In this document: in pieces, positions 8,287 to 16,553 of the stretch | Layout: the number at the start of each line of letters is the position of its first letter | Numbering within the stretch: the first letter of the stretch is position 1 | NCBI GenBank assembly: GCA_024684455.1 | Contig: JAIKWU010000021.1 | Span: 1-64,000 of the forward strand | Direction: 5' to 3' | Source of the DNA: Bacteroidaceae bacterium | GTDB lineage: Bacteria > Bacteroidota > Bacteroidia > Bacteroidales > Bacteroidaceae | Length of the DNA: 64,000 nucleotides | Notes under the pieces: model-generated | What the model was told of the DNA's origin: nothing | What the model saw: the letters and a program-made list of their open reading frames with translations, nothing else | Databases searched by the model: none | Translations under genes and position numbers: made by a program

Positions 8287-9069
8287 ATGGCAAAGCAACT
8301 GAAAATCGAAGACCTGACCAAAGGCAATGTGTGGACCATGACGGAGTCGGACATCAACCAAATGCTTCAAGATGGAAAGAAGCAGGAGGGTTTTGCCGAC
8401 GTGGAAGCACACTACATGAACATCATCCGTCCTGTGTTTGACATTGTCTATCTGGATCGTTCAGACGAAGAGAAAGTGAAGCAACTCGAAGCCGAGAAGT
8501 ATGACATTTTCTCAGTACCGAGCGAGGGCGAGAACAATGCTGTTGCCATTCGAAAGCACAGGATTAAGAAGGTGACCGACCTGACGCTGGAGAATGTGGC
8601 ACACTTGCTGCCTGAAGAGGTGCTGGCTCTGATTCAGCAGAATCTCGGCACGGGTTGGCAGGGACTTCCGCTCGCCCTGCAGGACATTATCGAATCCGCC
8701 TTCTATGTAGATTGCGCCGTGATGCCTGCTGCTGCCATGCACCGTAAGGGAGGCATCATTGAGCGCCGCAAGGAAGATGGTTACGAAGTGCTTGAGATAG
8801 AGCGCGGTAGTTGGATTGAAGGCATCTTCCTAAAGCCGAAACCAAAGGTGGAAAAGGTGCGCTTCTCTTCTGCCATCGATGATGAAGTGAAACGTCGCAA
8901 CAGAAGTGGTGAAGATGAAGATGACGACGATGATGAACTTGACGATCTGGAAGACGACAATGTCCAAGACGACGATGAGGATGAAGAAGTCATGGACGAA
9001 GAATCGCCCAACATCGAGGACATTGATGTCATTGACGAAGTGGAAATAGAAGACGAAGAAAACGAATAG
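8287..9069 (+). CDS. Hypothetical protein with a long acidic C-terminal tail
   Basis: A 260-residue soluble protein of unrecognised family. Residues 1-200 look like a folded alpha/beta domain (MAKQLKIEDLTKGNVWTMTE at the start, HRKGGIIERRKEDGYEVLE near 152). From residue 208 to the end nearly every residue is Asp or Glu, giving a very strongly negative tail of about 50 residues, like those of nucleic-acid- or basic-protein-binding chaperones. I chose the ATG at 8287 because the promoter box lies at 8227. The tmRNA gene begins 25 bases after the stop. Function is unknown; binding of a basic partner is inference. Confidence 0.8.
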   Translation: MAKQLKIEDLTKGNVWTMTESDINQMLQDGKKQEGFADVEAHYMNIIRPVFDIVYLDRSDEEKVKQLEAEKYDIFSVPSEGENNAVAIRKHRIKKVTDLTLENVAHLLPEEVLALIQQNLGTGWQGLPLALQDIIESAFYVDCAVMPAAAMHRKGGIIERRKEDGYEVLEIERGSWIEGIFLKPKPKVEKVRFSSAIDDEVKRRNRSGEDEDDDDDELDDLEDDNVQDDDEDEEVMDEESPNIEDIDVIDEVEIEDEENE

Positions 9070-9094
9070 TATTTGTACTTTGTACTTATCTCTG

Positions 9095-9491
9095 GGGGCT
9101 GACATGGATTTGACAGCAAGATGAGGTGGTACGTAAGCATGCAGAGCGTTGATGGCTGGCTCTCTAAACTCGGCTCTCACAGAATTATCTGGCAACAACA
9201 CTTACGCTCTCGCTGCCTAAACCGAAGCACAGTAGGTTGGCTTTATCTCTTCACCAGGTGAGGAGACGAGACATCGCCCTGAAAGCCACGTCCTGAGGCG
9301 GTCAGACCAGCGGTGCAGGAAATTCAGGAATAGTTGGCGTTGGCTCCGCTACGTCAATGAAGTTTAAGGAGATAAGGCGGCAGTGGATGGTCTGGGTTCT
9401 GGCTGTTGCACGAAAAACGAAGTCCAGAATAAGCATGTAGAAAGCGTATGGCTTCCTTGTTTGGACGAGGGTTCAATCCCCTCCAGCTCCA
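9095..9491 (+). ncRNA. ssrA: Transfer-messenger RNA (tmRNA)
   Basis: The tRNA-like ends are clear: GGGGCTGACATGGATT at the 5' end pairs with CAGCTCC at 9484-9490, and GGTTCAATCCCCTCC near the 3' end is the T arm. The tag frame at 9191-9220 reads GGC AAC AAC ACT TAC GCT CTC GCT GCC TAA, that is GNNTYALAA, close to the Bacteroidota tag type ending in YALAA. CCA is not encoded (ACA follows), so it must be added after transcription. It rescues stalled ribosomes and tags nascent proteins for proteolysis. A TACTTTG-type repeat lies immediately upstream. Confidence 0.97.
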
Positions 9492-9498
9492 CAAAGAC

Positions 9499-9541
9499 AA
9501 GACGGCAGGACGGAATGATATTCCATCCTGCCGTCTTTATT
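9499..9541 (+). terminator. Terminator after tmRNA, probably bidirectional
   Basis: AAGACGGCAGGA (9499-9510) pairs with TCCTGCCGTCTT (9526-9537), with the inner arms also pairing, followed by TATTGTTT. It sits between the tmRNA and the convergent 3' end of the gene at 9553. Confidence 0.85.
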
Positions 9542-9552
9542 GTTTAGAGTTA

Positions 9553-10545
9553 TCACGTTTTGGATGAGGATGGTGCTTTGTAGCGGGGACGTGCCGCAAG
9601 AGCCATCATGCTGTAAACGCCAAGCAGAGGTATCAGCAAGGTTTGGAAAGCGTGAACGATGAGCACAAATGTCTCTGCTGATGCCGCTTCTACTCCATAG
9701 AGCACAAGGATGGTCTTTACGGCAAAATGGAACGAGCCCATACCGTTGGGTGTTGGTACAATGACGGACAACGTGCAGGCAATAAATGCTACAAGACCAA
9801 TCGTCAGTCCGAGGTCTTCTGTGGCCGAGAAGGCATAAAAGGTCAGATAGAAATGTAGGAAATAGCAGATCCAGATGCTCAACGTATAAAGAATAAAGAG
9901 GGGAAGGTTGCGGACATTGCGCAAGGAGAGCATACCGGCACGTATATCCGTGGCCATCTTACGCACCGTTCCGCCCACACCAAAGCGACGCAACAGCAGC
10001 CAGACAAAAATGATGGTGATGACAAGTAGGCTAAGTGTGACAAACCAGCCCATTGGGGTGAATGTTCCTACCCATGCGCCAATGTTCGTGCCTGTACGTG
10101 TGAAGAAATCAATGAATACGCGTAATTGCGTCAGAAACACAACCGCTGTAATCAAAAGCAGTAGCAGGGAATCAACGATACGTTCTGTGACAACGGTGCC
10201 GATTGACTTTGAAAAACTGATGCCATCATAACGAGTGAGCACGCCGCAGCGGCTGACCTCGCCCAGTCGTGGAATGACAAGGCTCGCCATGTATGATAGA
10301 AATACTGCATGAATGCAGGTGCTGTGACGAGGGTGTTCTCCCAGAGGCTCAAGCGTCTGCACCCAGCGTACTCCTCGCAGAATCATGGCGACGGCTCCTG
10401 GAATGAGAGAAATGAGCATCCATCCCCATGACATATCGTGGAACAATGTCTCGCGCACTCGCTCAAAGTCGAATTCGCGATACATCCACCAGAGTAGTGC
10501 ACAGCCAAGCAGAATGGGCAGCAGAATGCGGAGGGTCTTTTTCAT
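9553..10545 (-). CDS. Lysylphosphatidylglycerol-synthase-TM/YbhN-type flippase-like membrane protein
   Basis: A 330-residue polytopic inner-membrane protein of the UPF0104/LPG_synthase_TM family, several members of which act as lipid flippases or are fused to lysyl-PG synthases; this one has no synthase domain. At least seven hydrophobic segments are visible (for example ILLPILLGCALLWW, MLISLIPGAVAMIL, LLLLLITAVVFLT), plus the family motif PRLGEVSRCGVLTRY near residue 95 and PTPNGMGSFHFAVK near 270. It is last in a minus-strand operon; its ATG overlaps the rsmA stop (TAATG), so translation is probably coupled. The substrate is unknown. Confidence 0.85.
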   Translation of the reverse strand: MKKTLRILLPILLGCALLWWMYREFDFERVRETLFHDMSWGWMLISLIPGAVAMILRGVRWVQTLEPLGEHPRHSTCIHAVFLSYMASLVIPRLGEVSRCGVLTRYDGISFSKSIGTVVTERIVDSLLLLLITAVVFLTQLRVFIDFFTRTGTNIGAWVGTFTPMGWFVTLSLLVITIIFVWLLLRRFGVGGTVRKMATDIRAGMLSLRNVRNLPLFILYTLSIWICYFLHFYLTFYAFSATEDLGLTIGLVAFIACTLSVIVPTPNGMGSFHFAVKTILVLYGVEAASAETFVLIVHAFQTLLIPLLGVYSMMALAARPRYKAPSSSKT

Positions 10546-11330
10546 TAACAGTTTACGATATTCGTCAGTTCGATGAATTCTTCTACAGAAACTTGTTCGG
10601 GACGACGTGTGAGCGTCGGGTCTTCAAGTAAGGGGTGACCATTGCCGAGAATCTGCTTCATGCCGTTGCGCATCATCTTGCGTCGCATGGTGAACACAGT
10701 CTTGACGATACGTCGGAACAGGCGTTCGTCGCAACCGAGTTCCTTACGCCGATTCCGAGTCAGGCGGACGACAGCACTCTTCACCTTGGGGGGCGGGTTG
10801 AATACATTTTCATCAACAGTGAACAGGTATTCTACGTCGTACCATGCCTGAACCAGCACACTGAGCACACCGTATGTCTTGCTGCCAGGTGTGGCTGCCA
10901 GACGTTCAGCCACTTCCTTCTGTATCATGCCCGTGCAGCAAGGAATGAGTTCCTTGTTCTCCAGCATCTTGAAGAAAATTTGGCTGCTGATATTGTAGGG
11001 ATAGTTTCCTGTCAGTACAAAAGGTTCTCCGCCAAAGACAGTTTGTAAGTCCATCGTGAGAAAGTCGGCTTCGACCACATTGTCGGCGAGGGAAGGAAAG
11101 TGTTCTTTCAGATAGGGTACAGACTCGCGGTCTATCTCCACCACCTTCAGAGCACGTCCTTTCTGCATGAGAAACTGTGTCAGCACACCTGTACCAGGAC
11201 CGACCTCCAGTATGGGCACATCGGGGTAAGCATCGACGGTGTTGGCGATGCGCTGTGCAATGCTCATGTCAGTCAGGAAGTGCTGACCGAGAAATTTCTT
11301 GGGACGGACGGTGTCGTAATCTTTACGCAT
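10545..11330 (-). CDS. rsmA: 16S rRNA dimethyladenosine transferase
   Basis: Dimethylates two adjacent adenines in the 3' terminal hairpin of 16S rRNA (A1518/A1519, E. coli numbering) using S-adenosylmethionine. At 261 residues it is of normal size. KKFLGQHFLTD at 11-21 is the family's N-terminal signature, LEVGPGTGVL (41-50) is the SAM-binding motif I, and GNYPYNISS near 110 is the N-[LIYP]-P-[YF] catalytic motif. The C-terminal half has the small KsgA helical domain. It overlaps the small gene upstream by 8 bases and the flippase-like gene downstream by 1 base. Confidence 0.97.
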   Translation of the reverse strand: MRKDYDTVRPKKFLGQHFLTDMSIAQRIANTVDAYPDVPILEVGPGTGVLTQFLMQKGRALKVVEIDRESVPYLKEHFPSLADNVVEADFLTMDLQTVFGGEPFVLTGNYPYNISSQIFFKMLENKELIPCCTGMIQKEVAERLAATPGSKTYGVLSVLVQAWYDVEYLFTVDENVFNPPPKVKSAVVRLTRNRRKELGCDERLFRRIVKTVFTMRRKMMRNGMKQILGNGHPLLEDPTLTRRPEQVSVEEFIELTNIVNC

Positions 11331-11559
11331 TTCTTTCTCTCTGCTCGTACGCCTCTTTCAAACGGCAGATAATCTCCATCTGTCCCGCAAAGGCTGGATT
11401 CTTGTAGCGATTCTCAACAATCGAACGCATTTGACTGACAAAGTAGGCAATGTTCTTGATGTAAATGCCTTCGCCCAGGTCGAGTTCCCCCGTCGGTTTT
11501 GTGTCAATCCAGCGAAGGATTTCCTCTGACTCTTCTTTTGTATAACTCGTCTTGAACAT
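11323..11559 (-). CDS. Small conserved-looking protein (DUF6965-like)
   Basis: A 78-residue soluble helical protein. The pattern TKEESEEILRWIDTKPTGELDLGEGIYIKNIAYFVSQMRSIVE resembles small Bacteroidota proteins grouped as DUF6965, but I am not certain of the family. It is embedded in the surE-lpxB-rsmA operon: 1 base separates it from lpxB and it overlaps rsmA by 8 bases, so it is surely translated. No function is known. Confidence 0.7.
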   Translation of the reverse strand: MFKTSYTKEESEEILRWIDTKPTGELDLGEGIYIKNIAYFVSQMRSIVENRYKNPAFAGQMEIICRLKEAYEQRERNA

Positions 11560-11560
11560 A

Positions 11561-12718
11561 TTATTCTTTTATCTTTTGTTTTAGTAGGTTAACCATTTCA
11601 GCGGCTGCACGCTCTGAGGCACCAGCAGGACCGAGCCGCTGGTTCATTTCCTCGTAGTCGGCGAGCATCTGCTGACGTTTGACACCGCCAGGAAGGATGG
11701 TGGAGAGTTCTGCGGAAAGACGTTCGGTATTCATGTCACTTCCCACGAGTTCTGTCACAATCTCGCGATTCACAACAAGATTGACCAGCGAGATGTATTT
11801 GACTTTCAACAGTAGCCTTCGCAACAGCCTGAACAGAGGCGCCACGGGTGTATAGTAGCACACCACTTGCGGTATGCGCATGATGGCGGTTTCCAGCGTC
11901 GCCGTTCCAGAAGTAACGAGTGCTGCTGTTGCCTCTGACAGCACCTGATAGGTCTTGTCATAGATAATCTCCACGTCGGTGCCGGCTGGGATAAACTTAT
12001 CATAGTACTCCCTTTCAATGTTGGGAGCAGCGGCAATCACAAGTCGATAATCTTCAAAACGTGAAGCAGCCTTCAGCATCGTCTGCAGATTGTCCTTAAT
12101 CTCTTGCCTGCGGCTTCCAGCCAAGACGGCGATTGATTTTTCACTTGTCGCATCAACGTCGTGTTTGGAACTTTGTACTTTGTACTTCGTGCCTTGTACT
12201 TCTTTGTACTTCTCGATGGCATCCACACATGGATTGCCCACATAGTGAATGGGGTAGTGGTGCTTCTTCTCAAAAAAATCGACCTCAAATGGTAGGATAG
12301 AGAAGAGTTCATCGACGTCGCGCCGGATACTCTTGATGCGATACTCCTTCCATGCCCATATCTTAGGTGCAATATAATAATAAATAGGTATAGGAGTATG
12401 GCTGTGTACGAACTTCGCGATTTTGAGGTTGAAGCCAGGGTAATCGACAAGGATAAGTACGTCGGGCTGCCATGCCACGATGTCGGCCTTGCATTGTTTC
12501 ATGTTGTGAAGAATCGAACGTAGGTGCATGAGCACTGGAATAAAGCCCATGTATGCCATGTCTTTATAGTGTCTCACCTGTGTCCCTCCCACCGCAAGCA
12601 TCTTGTCGCCGCCGTAGAAACGGAACTCAGCCGTAGTGTCGTGTTGCAACAGGGCACGCATCAAGTTTGAGGCGTGCAGGTCACCAGAGGCTTCACCCAC
12701 TATAAGATAGTACTTCAT
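11561..12718 (-). CDS. lpxB: Lipid-A-disaccharide synthase
   Basis: Joins UDP-2,3-diacylglucosamine and lipid X into the disaccharide core of lipid A, at the inner face of the cytoplasmic membrane. The 385-residue protein starts MKYYLIVGEASGDLHASNLMRAL, the LpxB N-terminal signature; YYIAPKIWAWKEYR near 138 and LAGSRRQEI near 215 are further hallmarks, and SGTATLE near 275 is the GT-B nucleotide-binding motif. Just before LAGSRRQEI the protein carries a low-complexity stretch (KYKEVQGTKYKVQSSK) encoded by a 7-bp DNA repeat at 12166-12216, which looks like an insertion in the linker between the two GT-B domains. Its ATG overlaps the surE stop by 4 bases. Confidence 0.97.
   Translation of the reverse strand: MKYYLIVGEASGDLHASNLMRALLQHDTTAEFRFYGGDKMLAVGGTQVRHYKDMAYMGFIPVLMHLRSILHNMKQCKADIVAWQPDVLILVDYPGFNLKIAKFVHSHTPIPIYYYIAPKIWAWKEYRIKSIRRDVDELFSILPFEVDFFEKKHHYPIHYVGNPCVDAIEKYKEVQGTKYKVQSSKHDVDATSEKSIAVLAGSRRQEIKDNLQTMLKAASRFEDYRLVIAAAPNIEREYYDKFIPAGTDVEIIYDKTYQVLSEATAALVTSGTATLETAIMRIPQVVCYYTPVAPLFRLLRRLLLKVKYISLVNLVVNREIVTELVGSDMNTERLSAELSTILPGGVKRQQMLADYEEMNQRLGPAGASERAAAEMVNLLKQKIKE
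12166..12216. repeat. TACTTTG-type 7-mer repeat inside lpxB
   Basis: Tandem, slightly diverged copies of TACTTTG (ACTTTGT ACTTTGT ACTTCGT GCCTTGT and so on). On the coding strand it produces the low-complexity peptide between the two halves of LpxB. The same word occurs in tandem at 9075-9086 and, in the complementary orientation, at 19913-19943. Confidence 0.75.
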
Positions 12719-13479
12719 GTCAAAAGAATATCTTTCAAATAATCCATCGCACCGTAGGCAGTGAGGTCCAACTGTGTGGGTGTTATGGCAATGTAGCCGT
12801 TATGCATTGCCCATGTATCGGTTGACTCGTCGTGTCCGTCATCACTCTTAAAACTACCCGTGACCCAATAGTAGGTGCGTCCGCGAGGGTCGGTACGCCG
12901 TTCGAGTTCGTTCACCCAGTCGCCCACACCCATACGGCAAAGACGAATGCCCTTGAACGACTCCGCATCGGGATAATTGACGTTCAGGCATACACCTCGA
13001 GGCAGTCCCTTCTCCAATACCGACTTGACGATTTGCTGAACCGTCGGGCGCAGGGCAGAAAAATCGGCATCTGCCGAGAGTTTCTGACTCGAAAAGCCGA
13101 TGGCAGGAATCTGCTTCATCGCCCCTTCCAGCGCAATGGCCATCGTACCCGAATAATGCACGTTAATGGCGGCATTGTCGCCGTGGTTGATACCTGCGAG
13201 AATGAGGTCTGGCCGACGCGGAAGCAACTGCCCGCAAGCCAGTTTCACACAGTCGCACGGCGTTCCAGTACAAGCGAACACCTGAACGCCATCGGCCTCG
13301 CTCACTCGACGTACATTCACCGGCACGCTACTTGTAAACGACATAGCCGCGCCCGAACGTCCGCCGTCTGGAGCCACCACGACGATGTCACCCATTAATC
13401 TGACCATGTCGATCAGTTGTCGGATGCCACCTGCAGCGTAGCCATCATCGTTAGAAATCAGTATCAGAGGTCGGTTCAT
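12715..13479 (-). CDS. surE: 5'/3'-nucleotidase SurE
   Basis: A metal-dependent phosphatase acting on nucleoside monophosphates, cytoplasmic. At 254 residues it is typical. The N-terminus LILISNDDGYAAGGIRQL holds the metal-binding ND-D motif (Asp11/Asp12), SGAAMSFTS near 44 and GINHGDNAAINVHYSGTMAIALEG near 96-118 hold the remaining metal and phosphate ligands. It is the first gene of the operon surE-lpxB-small protein-rsmA-flippase-like, a pairing with lpxB that suggests growth-coupled housekeeping expression. Confidence 0.95.
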   Translation of the reverse strand: MNRPLILISNDDGYAAGGIRQLIDMVRLMGDIVVVAPDGGRSGAAMSFTSSVPVNVRRVSEADGVQVFACTGTPCDCVKLACGQLLPRRPDLILAGINHGDNAAINVHYSGTMAIALEGAMKQIPAIGFSSQKLSADADFSALRPTVQQIVKSVLEKGLPRGVCLNVNYPDAESFKGIRLCRMGVGDWVNELERRTDPRGRTYYWVTGSFKSDDGHDESTDTWAMHNGYIAITPTQLDLTAYGAMDYLKDILLT

Positions 13480-13610
13480 TATGCAAAATGAAATTCAGCA
13501 TTAGCGACCGCGAAGTTACGATTTTTTCTGCAAAAAGAATTAGTGTACGGGCGGAAAAACGATGCGTTGGACAGAAAAACTCCATTTTTTACAAAAAATA
13601 CCAGAAAATT

Positions 13611-13642
13611 TTTGGTCAGAAAGAAAAAAACATCTACCTTTG
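13611..13642 (+). promoter_or_regulatory. Promoter of tRNA-Gln
   Basis: TTTG at 13611-13614, 20 bases, then TACCTTTG at 13635-13642 followed by CACCGC: a near-perfect match to the Bacteroidota vegetative promoter. The mature tRNA starts 48 bases downstream. Confidence 0.85.
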
Positions 13643-13689
13643 CACCGCATTTCAGCGGACAGGGTTTGTTTGTTGATGCAACAGGAGAT

Positions 13690-13761
13690 TGTGGTATGGT
13701 GTAATTGGCAACACAACAGATTCTGGTCCTGTTATTCAAGGTTCGAGTCCTTGTACCACAA
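13690..13761 (+). tRNA. tRNA-Gln (anticodon CTG)
   Basis: The acceptor arms TGTGGTA and TACCACA pair over 7 bp. The D arm (GGTGTAATTGGCAACAC), an anticodon loop TTCTGGT with anticodon CTG, and the T arm (CAAGGTTCGAGTCCTTG) are all present. At 72 bases with discriminator A and no encoded CCA, it is normal for this phylum. One mismatch closes the anticodon loop (A31-C39). The antisense open frame over this region is not a gene. Confidence 0.93.
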
Positions 13762-13768
13762 CACTTAC

Positions 13769-13806
13769 AAAAAAACCTTCGACAACTGGTCGAAGGTTTT
13801 TTGTTT
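13769..13806 (+). terminator. Terminator of tRNA-Gln
   Basis: AACCTTCGAC and GTCGAAGGTT form a 10-bp stem with a short loop, flanked by A-run and T-run (TTTTTTGTTTT), immediately after the tRNA. Confidence 0.9.
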
Positions 13807-13952
13807 TGACTGACAGATAGTGATGGTAGAGAATTACTTGTTTGACAGTCGGGTGTCGAATGCTTTTCTTTCATTTTTTGACATTTCAGCGGAGAAACAT
13901 CCTGAAAATACATGTATTTTCTGCGTTTTTCGAGTTTTTTCTTAGTTTTACG

Positions 13953-13982
13953 TTGTGCTTTGACTTTTTTGTTGTATCTTTG
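13953..13982 (+). promoter_or_regulatory. Promoter of the rsfS-ftsH-cdsA unit
   Basis: TTG at 13953-13955, 19 bases, then TATCTTTG at 13975-13982. The rsfS ATG is 55 bases downstream. The region between the tRNA terminator and this promoter holds no gene I can support. Confidence 0.7.
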
Positions 13983-14037
13983 TAACTCGATTCTGCGTAC
14001 GCGCGCAAATCATTTTAGAAATCTTTGATTATCATAT

Positions 14038-14394
14038 ATGACAACTACAAAACAACTGGTCAAAAGTATCATAGAGGGTATTCAGGAAAAGAAAGGACAC
14101 AACATCCGTGTAGCAGACCTTACGGGCATCGACGACACGATTTGCAAGTATCTGGTCATTTGTGAGGGTAATTCACCTACGCAAGTGCAGGCTATTGAAG
14201 ACAGTGTATGGGACAAGGTTTTTGAGCAGATTGGCGAAAAGCCGCGTGCCATCGACGGGCTGCGCAACAGTTTTTGGGTGGCGATGGACTACACCGACGT
14301 CGTCGTCCATGTCTTTTTGCCCGAAGCCCGCGCTTTCTACGACATTGACAATCTTTGGGAAGATGCCGCCATGGAGGAGATTCCAGAGGATTAA
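14038..14394 (+). CDS. rsfS: Ribosomal silencing factor RsfS (Iojap family)
   Basis: Binds ribosomal protein uL14 on the 50S subunit and blocks subunit joining when nutrients fall. The 118-residue protein has the Iojap-domain core: IIEGIQEKKGHNIRVADLTGIDD, then YLVICEGNSPTQVQAIEDSV and the characteristic NSFWVAMDYTDVVVHVFLPEARAFYDIDNLW. It is followed 32 bases later by ftsH, an arrangement common in Bacteroidales. Confidence 0.96.
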   Translation: MTTTKQLVKSIIEGIQEKKGHNIRVADLTGIDDTICKYLVICEGNSPTQVQAIEDSVWDKVFEQIGEKPRAIDGLRNSFWVAMDYTDVVVHVFLPEARAFYDIDNLWEDAAMEEIPED

Positions 14395-14426
14395 CCGATT
14401 TACAACAATAGACCTATTTACTGTTA

Positions 14427-16553
14427 ATGGCAACGACAAATCAACAGGAAAACGATAAGCAGAATGCACAACACCGCTTAGACCCCAAGAAGAAGGGTGA
14501 TGGACCACGTTTCAATTTCAGTTGGATCTATTTCTTCCTCATCGCAGGTTTGGTCTATCTGGTGTTTTCACGCGACAATGCCACGATTGGTTCAACTCCA
14601 CGTGCGCTTACCTATACTGACTTTCAGGAGTGTGTCGATAGCGGCTACGTGCAGACCGTCGAGGTGGACCGTAAGGACCTCGAACTCACTTTCGAGGTGA
14701 ACACGCAGGGCGAGCGCCACATCTTTGGCTCTGTCTCGAAGAACAAAGATGAGCAGCGGGTGCTGGAAGTGGAGATTGGCTCGCTCGATCAGTTAGAACA
14801 GTATCTCGCTCAGAAACGCAGTGAAGGCGTATTCACTGGAAAGTTGAAGTATAAGGAGGGTGGGAGCATGTTTCTTAACCTCTTGTGGCAAATTCTTCCT
14901 TTTGCTTTCATCATCTTCATATGGATTTTTATTATGAACCGCATGAGTGGCGGTGTCGGCGGTATGGGCGGCATCTTCAGTGTCGGCAAGTCGAAAGCAA
15001 AACTCTACGAAGGAAAGGACAAGGACGACAAGGAGAAAATTACCTTTAAGGATGTGGCCGGACAGGCCAGTGCCAAGCAGGAAGTACAGGAAATTGTCGA
15101 TTTCTTGAAACAGCCAGAGAAATACACGAACCTGGGTGGTAAAATTCCGAAAGGTGCTTTGCTCGTCGGTCCTCCAGGAACAGGTAAGACTTTGTTGGCA
15201 AAGGCCGTAGCAGGTGAGGCAGACGTACCCTTCTTCACCATGTCGGGCTCCGACTTTGTAGAGATGTTCGTGGGTGTGGGTGCGAGCCGTGTCCGTGACC
15301 TTTTCCAACAGGCAAAGGCGAAGGCTCCGTGCATCATCTTCATCGACGAAATCGACGCCATTGGCCGTGCCCGCTCAAAGAATGCCAGCATGAATGCCAA
15401 CGACGAACGTGAATCGACGCTGAACCAGTTGCTCACGGAAATGGATGGGTTCGGTACCAACAGCGGCGTCATCATTCTTGCGGCTACCAACCGTGCTGAT
15501 ATTCTTGACAAAGCGTTGCTACGTGCAGGACGTTTTGACCGTCAGATTCATGTGGATTTACCCGACCTGAACGAGCGAAAGGCTATCTTCAATGTTCATC
15601 TTCGACCTGTCAAGATTGACGAGACCGTTGATGTGGATATGCTGGCTCGCCAGACACCAGGCTTCTCGGGTGCCGACATTGCCAATGTGTGCAACGAAGC
15701 AGCACTGATTGCAGCCCGTCGCAACAGTGAGTGGGTTGATAAGCAATGTTTTCTGGACGCTGTTGACCGTATCATCGGAGGTTTGGAAAAGAAGACCAAG
15801 GTGATGACGGAGGCTGAGAAACGAGCTATTGCGCTGCATGAGGCCGGACACGCCACAATCTCGTGGTTCCTGGAATACGCCAACCCGCTCGTGAAAGTGA
15901 CGATTGTACCACGTGGACGTGCACTGGGTGCAGCCTGGTACATGCCTGAAGAACGACAGATTACCACGAAGGAAGAACTGCTGGATGAAATTTGTGCAAC
16001 ACTGGGTGGTCGTGCGGCTGAAGAACTCTGTCTGGGACGCATCTCCACAGGTGCTATGAATGACCTTGAGCAAGTCACCAAACGTGCATACGGCATGATT
16101 GCCTACGCTGGAATGGGCGACAGCCTGCCGAACCTTTGCTACTATAACAGTCAGGAGGAGTATTCATTTAGTAAGCCTTATAGCGAACATACGGCAGAGT
16201 TGATTGACAAGGAAGTGAAAGACCTGATTGCTGTGCAGTATGCACGTGCCAAGCAGTTGCTGCAGGCCCACAAGGAGGGACATGCAGAATTAGCACAGTT
16301 GCTCATCGACCGTGAAGTCATCTTCGCAGAGGATGTCGAGCGCATCTTCGGCCCGCGTCCGTGGCTCTCTCGCACTGACGAGATTCTTGCCATGAATGCT
16401 GCGGATAAAGACACAGAGGACTCTTCGGACAAATCTTCCGACTCTCAGCCCAAGTCGTCTATTGATGAAAACGCAGAAATTATCCGTCAGAAAGCCATTG
16501 ATGCCGTGGTAGAAAAAGCCAAGAAAAAGAATGGGAATGAAACTGAACAATAA
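14427..16553 (+). CDS. ftsH: ATP-dependent zinc metalloprotease FtsH
   Basis: A membrane-anchored AAA+ protease that extracts and degrades membrane and regulatory proteins. It has 708 residues. Two transmembrane segments (about 33-48 and 151-170) flank a periplasmic domain. The AAA module has Walker A GPPGTGKT (248-255), Walker B IIFIDEID (303-310) and the second region of homology around [22 protein letters not shown]. The zinc site is HEAGH at 471-475 with the third ligand further on. The C-terminal 60 residues are Ser/Asp-rich and probably disordered. It overlaps cdsA by about 20 bases. Confidence 0.98.
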   Translation: MATTNQQENDKQNAQHRLDPKKKGDGPRFNFSWIYFFLIAGLVYLVFSRDNATIGSTPRALTYTDFQECVDSGYVQTVEVDRKDLELTFEVNTQGERHIFGSVSKNKDEQRVLEVEIGSLDQLEQYLAQKRSEGVFTGKLKYKEGGSMFLNLLWQILPFAFIIFIWIFIMNRMSGGVGGMGGIFSVGKSKAKLYEGKDKDDKEKITFKDVAGQASAKQEVQEIVDFLKQPEKYTNLGGKIPKGALLVGPPGTGKTLLAKAVAGEADVPFFTMSGSDFVEMFVGVGASRVRDLFQQAKAKAPCIIFIDEIDAIGRARSKNASMNANDERESTLNQLLTEMDGFGTNSGVIILAATNRADILDKALLRAGRFDRQIHVDLPDLNERKAIFNVHLRPVKIDETVDVDMLARQTPGFSGADIANVCNEAALIAARRNSEWVDKQCFLDAVDRIIGGLEKKTKVMTEAEKRAIALHEAGHATISWFLEYANPLVKVTIVPRGRALGAAWYMPEERQITTKEELLDEICATLGGRAAEELCLGRISTGAMNDLEQVTKRAYGMIAYAGMGDSLPNLCYYNSQEEYSFSKPYSEHTAELIDKEVKDLIAVQYARAKQLLQAHKEGHAELAQLLIDREVIFAEDVERIFGPRPWLSRTDEILAMNAADKDTEDSSDKSSDSQPKSSIDENAEIIRQKAIDAVVEKAKKKNGNETEQ

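Noticed and set aside
13479-13913. 144-codon open frame on the minus strand across the tRNA-Gln region
   Set aside because: It is antisense to a clear tRNA, its promoter and its terminator, and the translation is low-complexity and Cys/Ser-rich without a family pattern.
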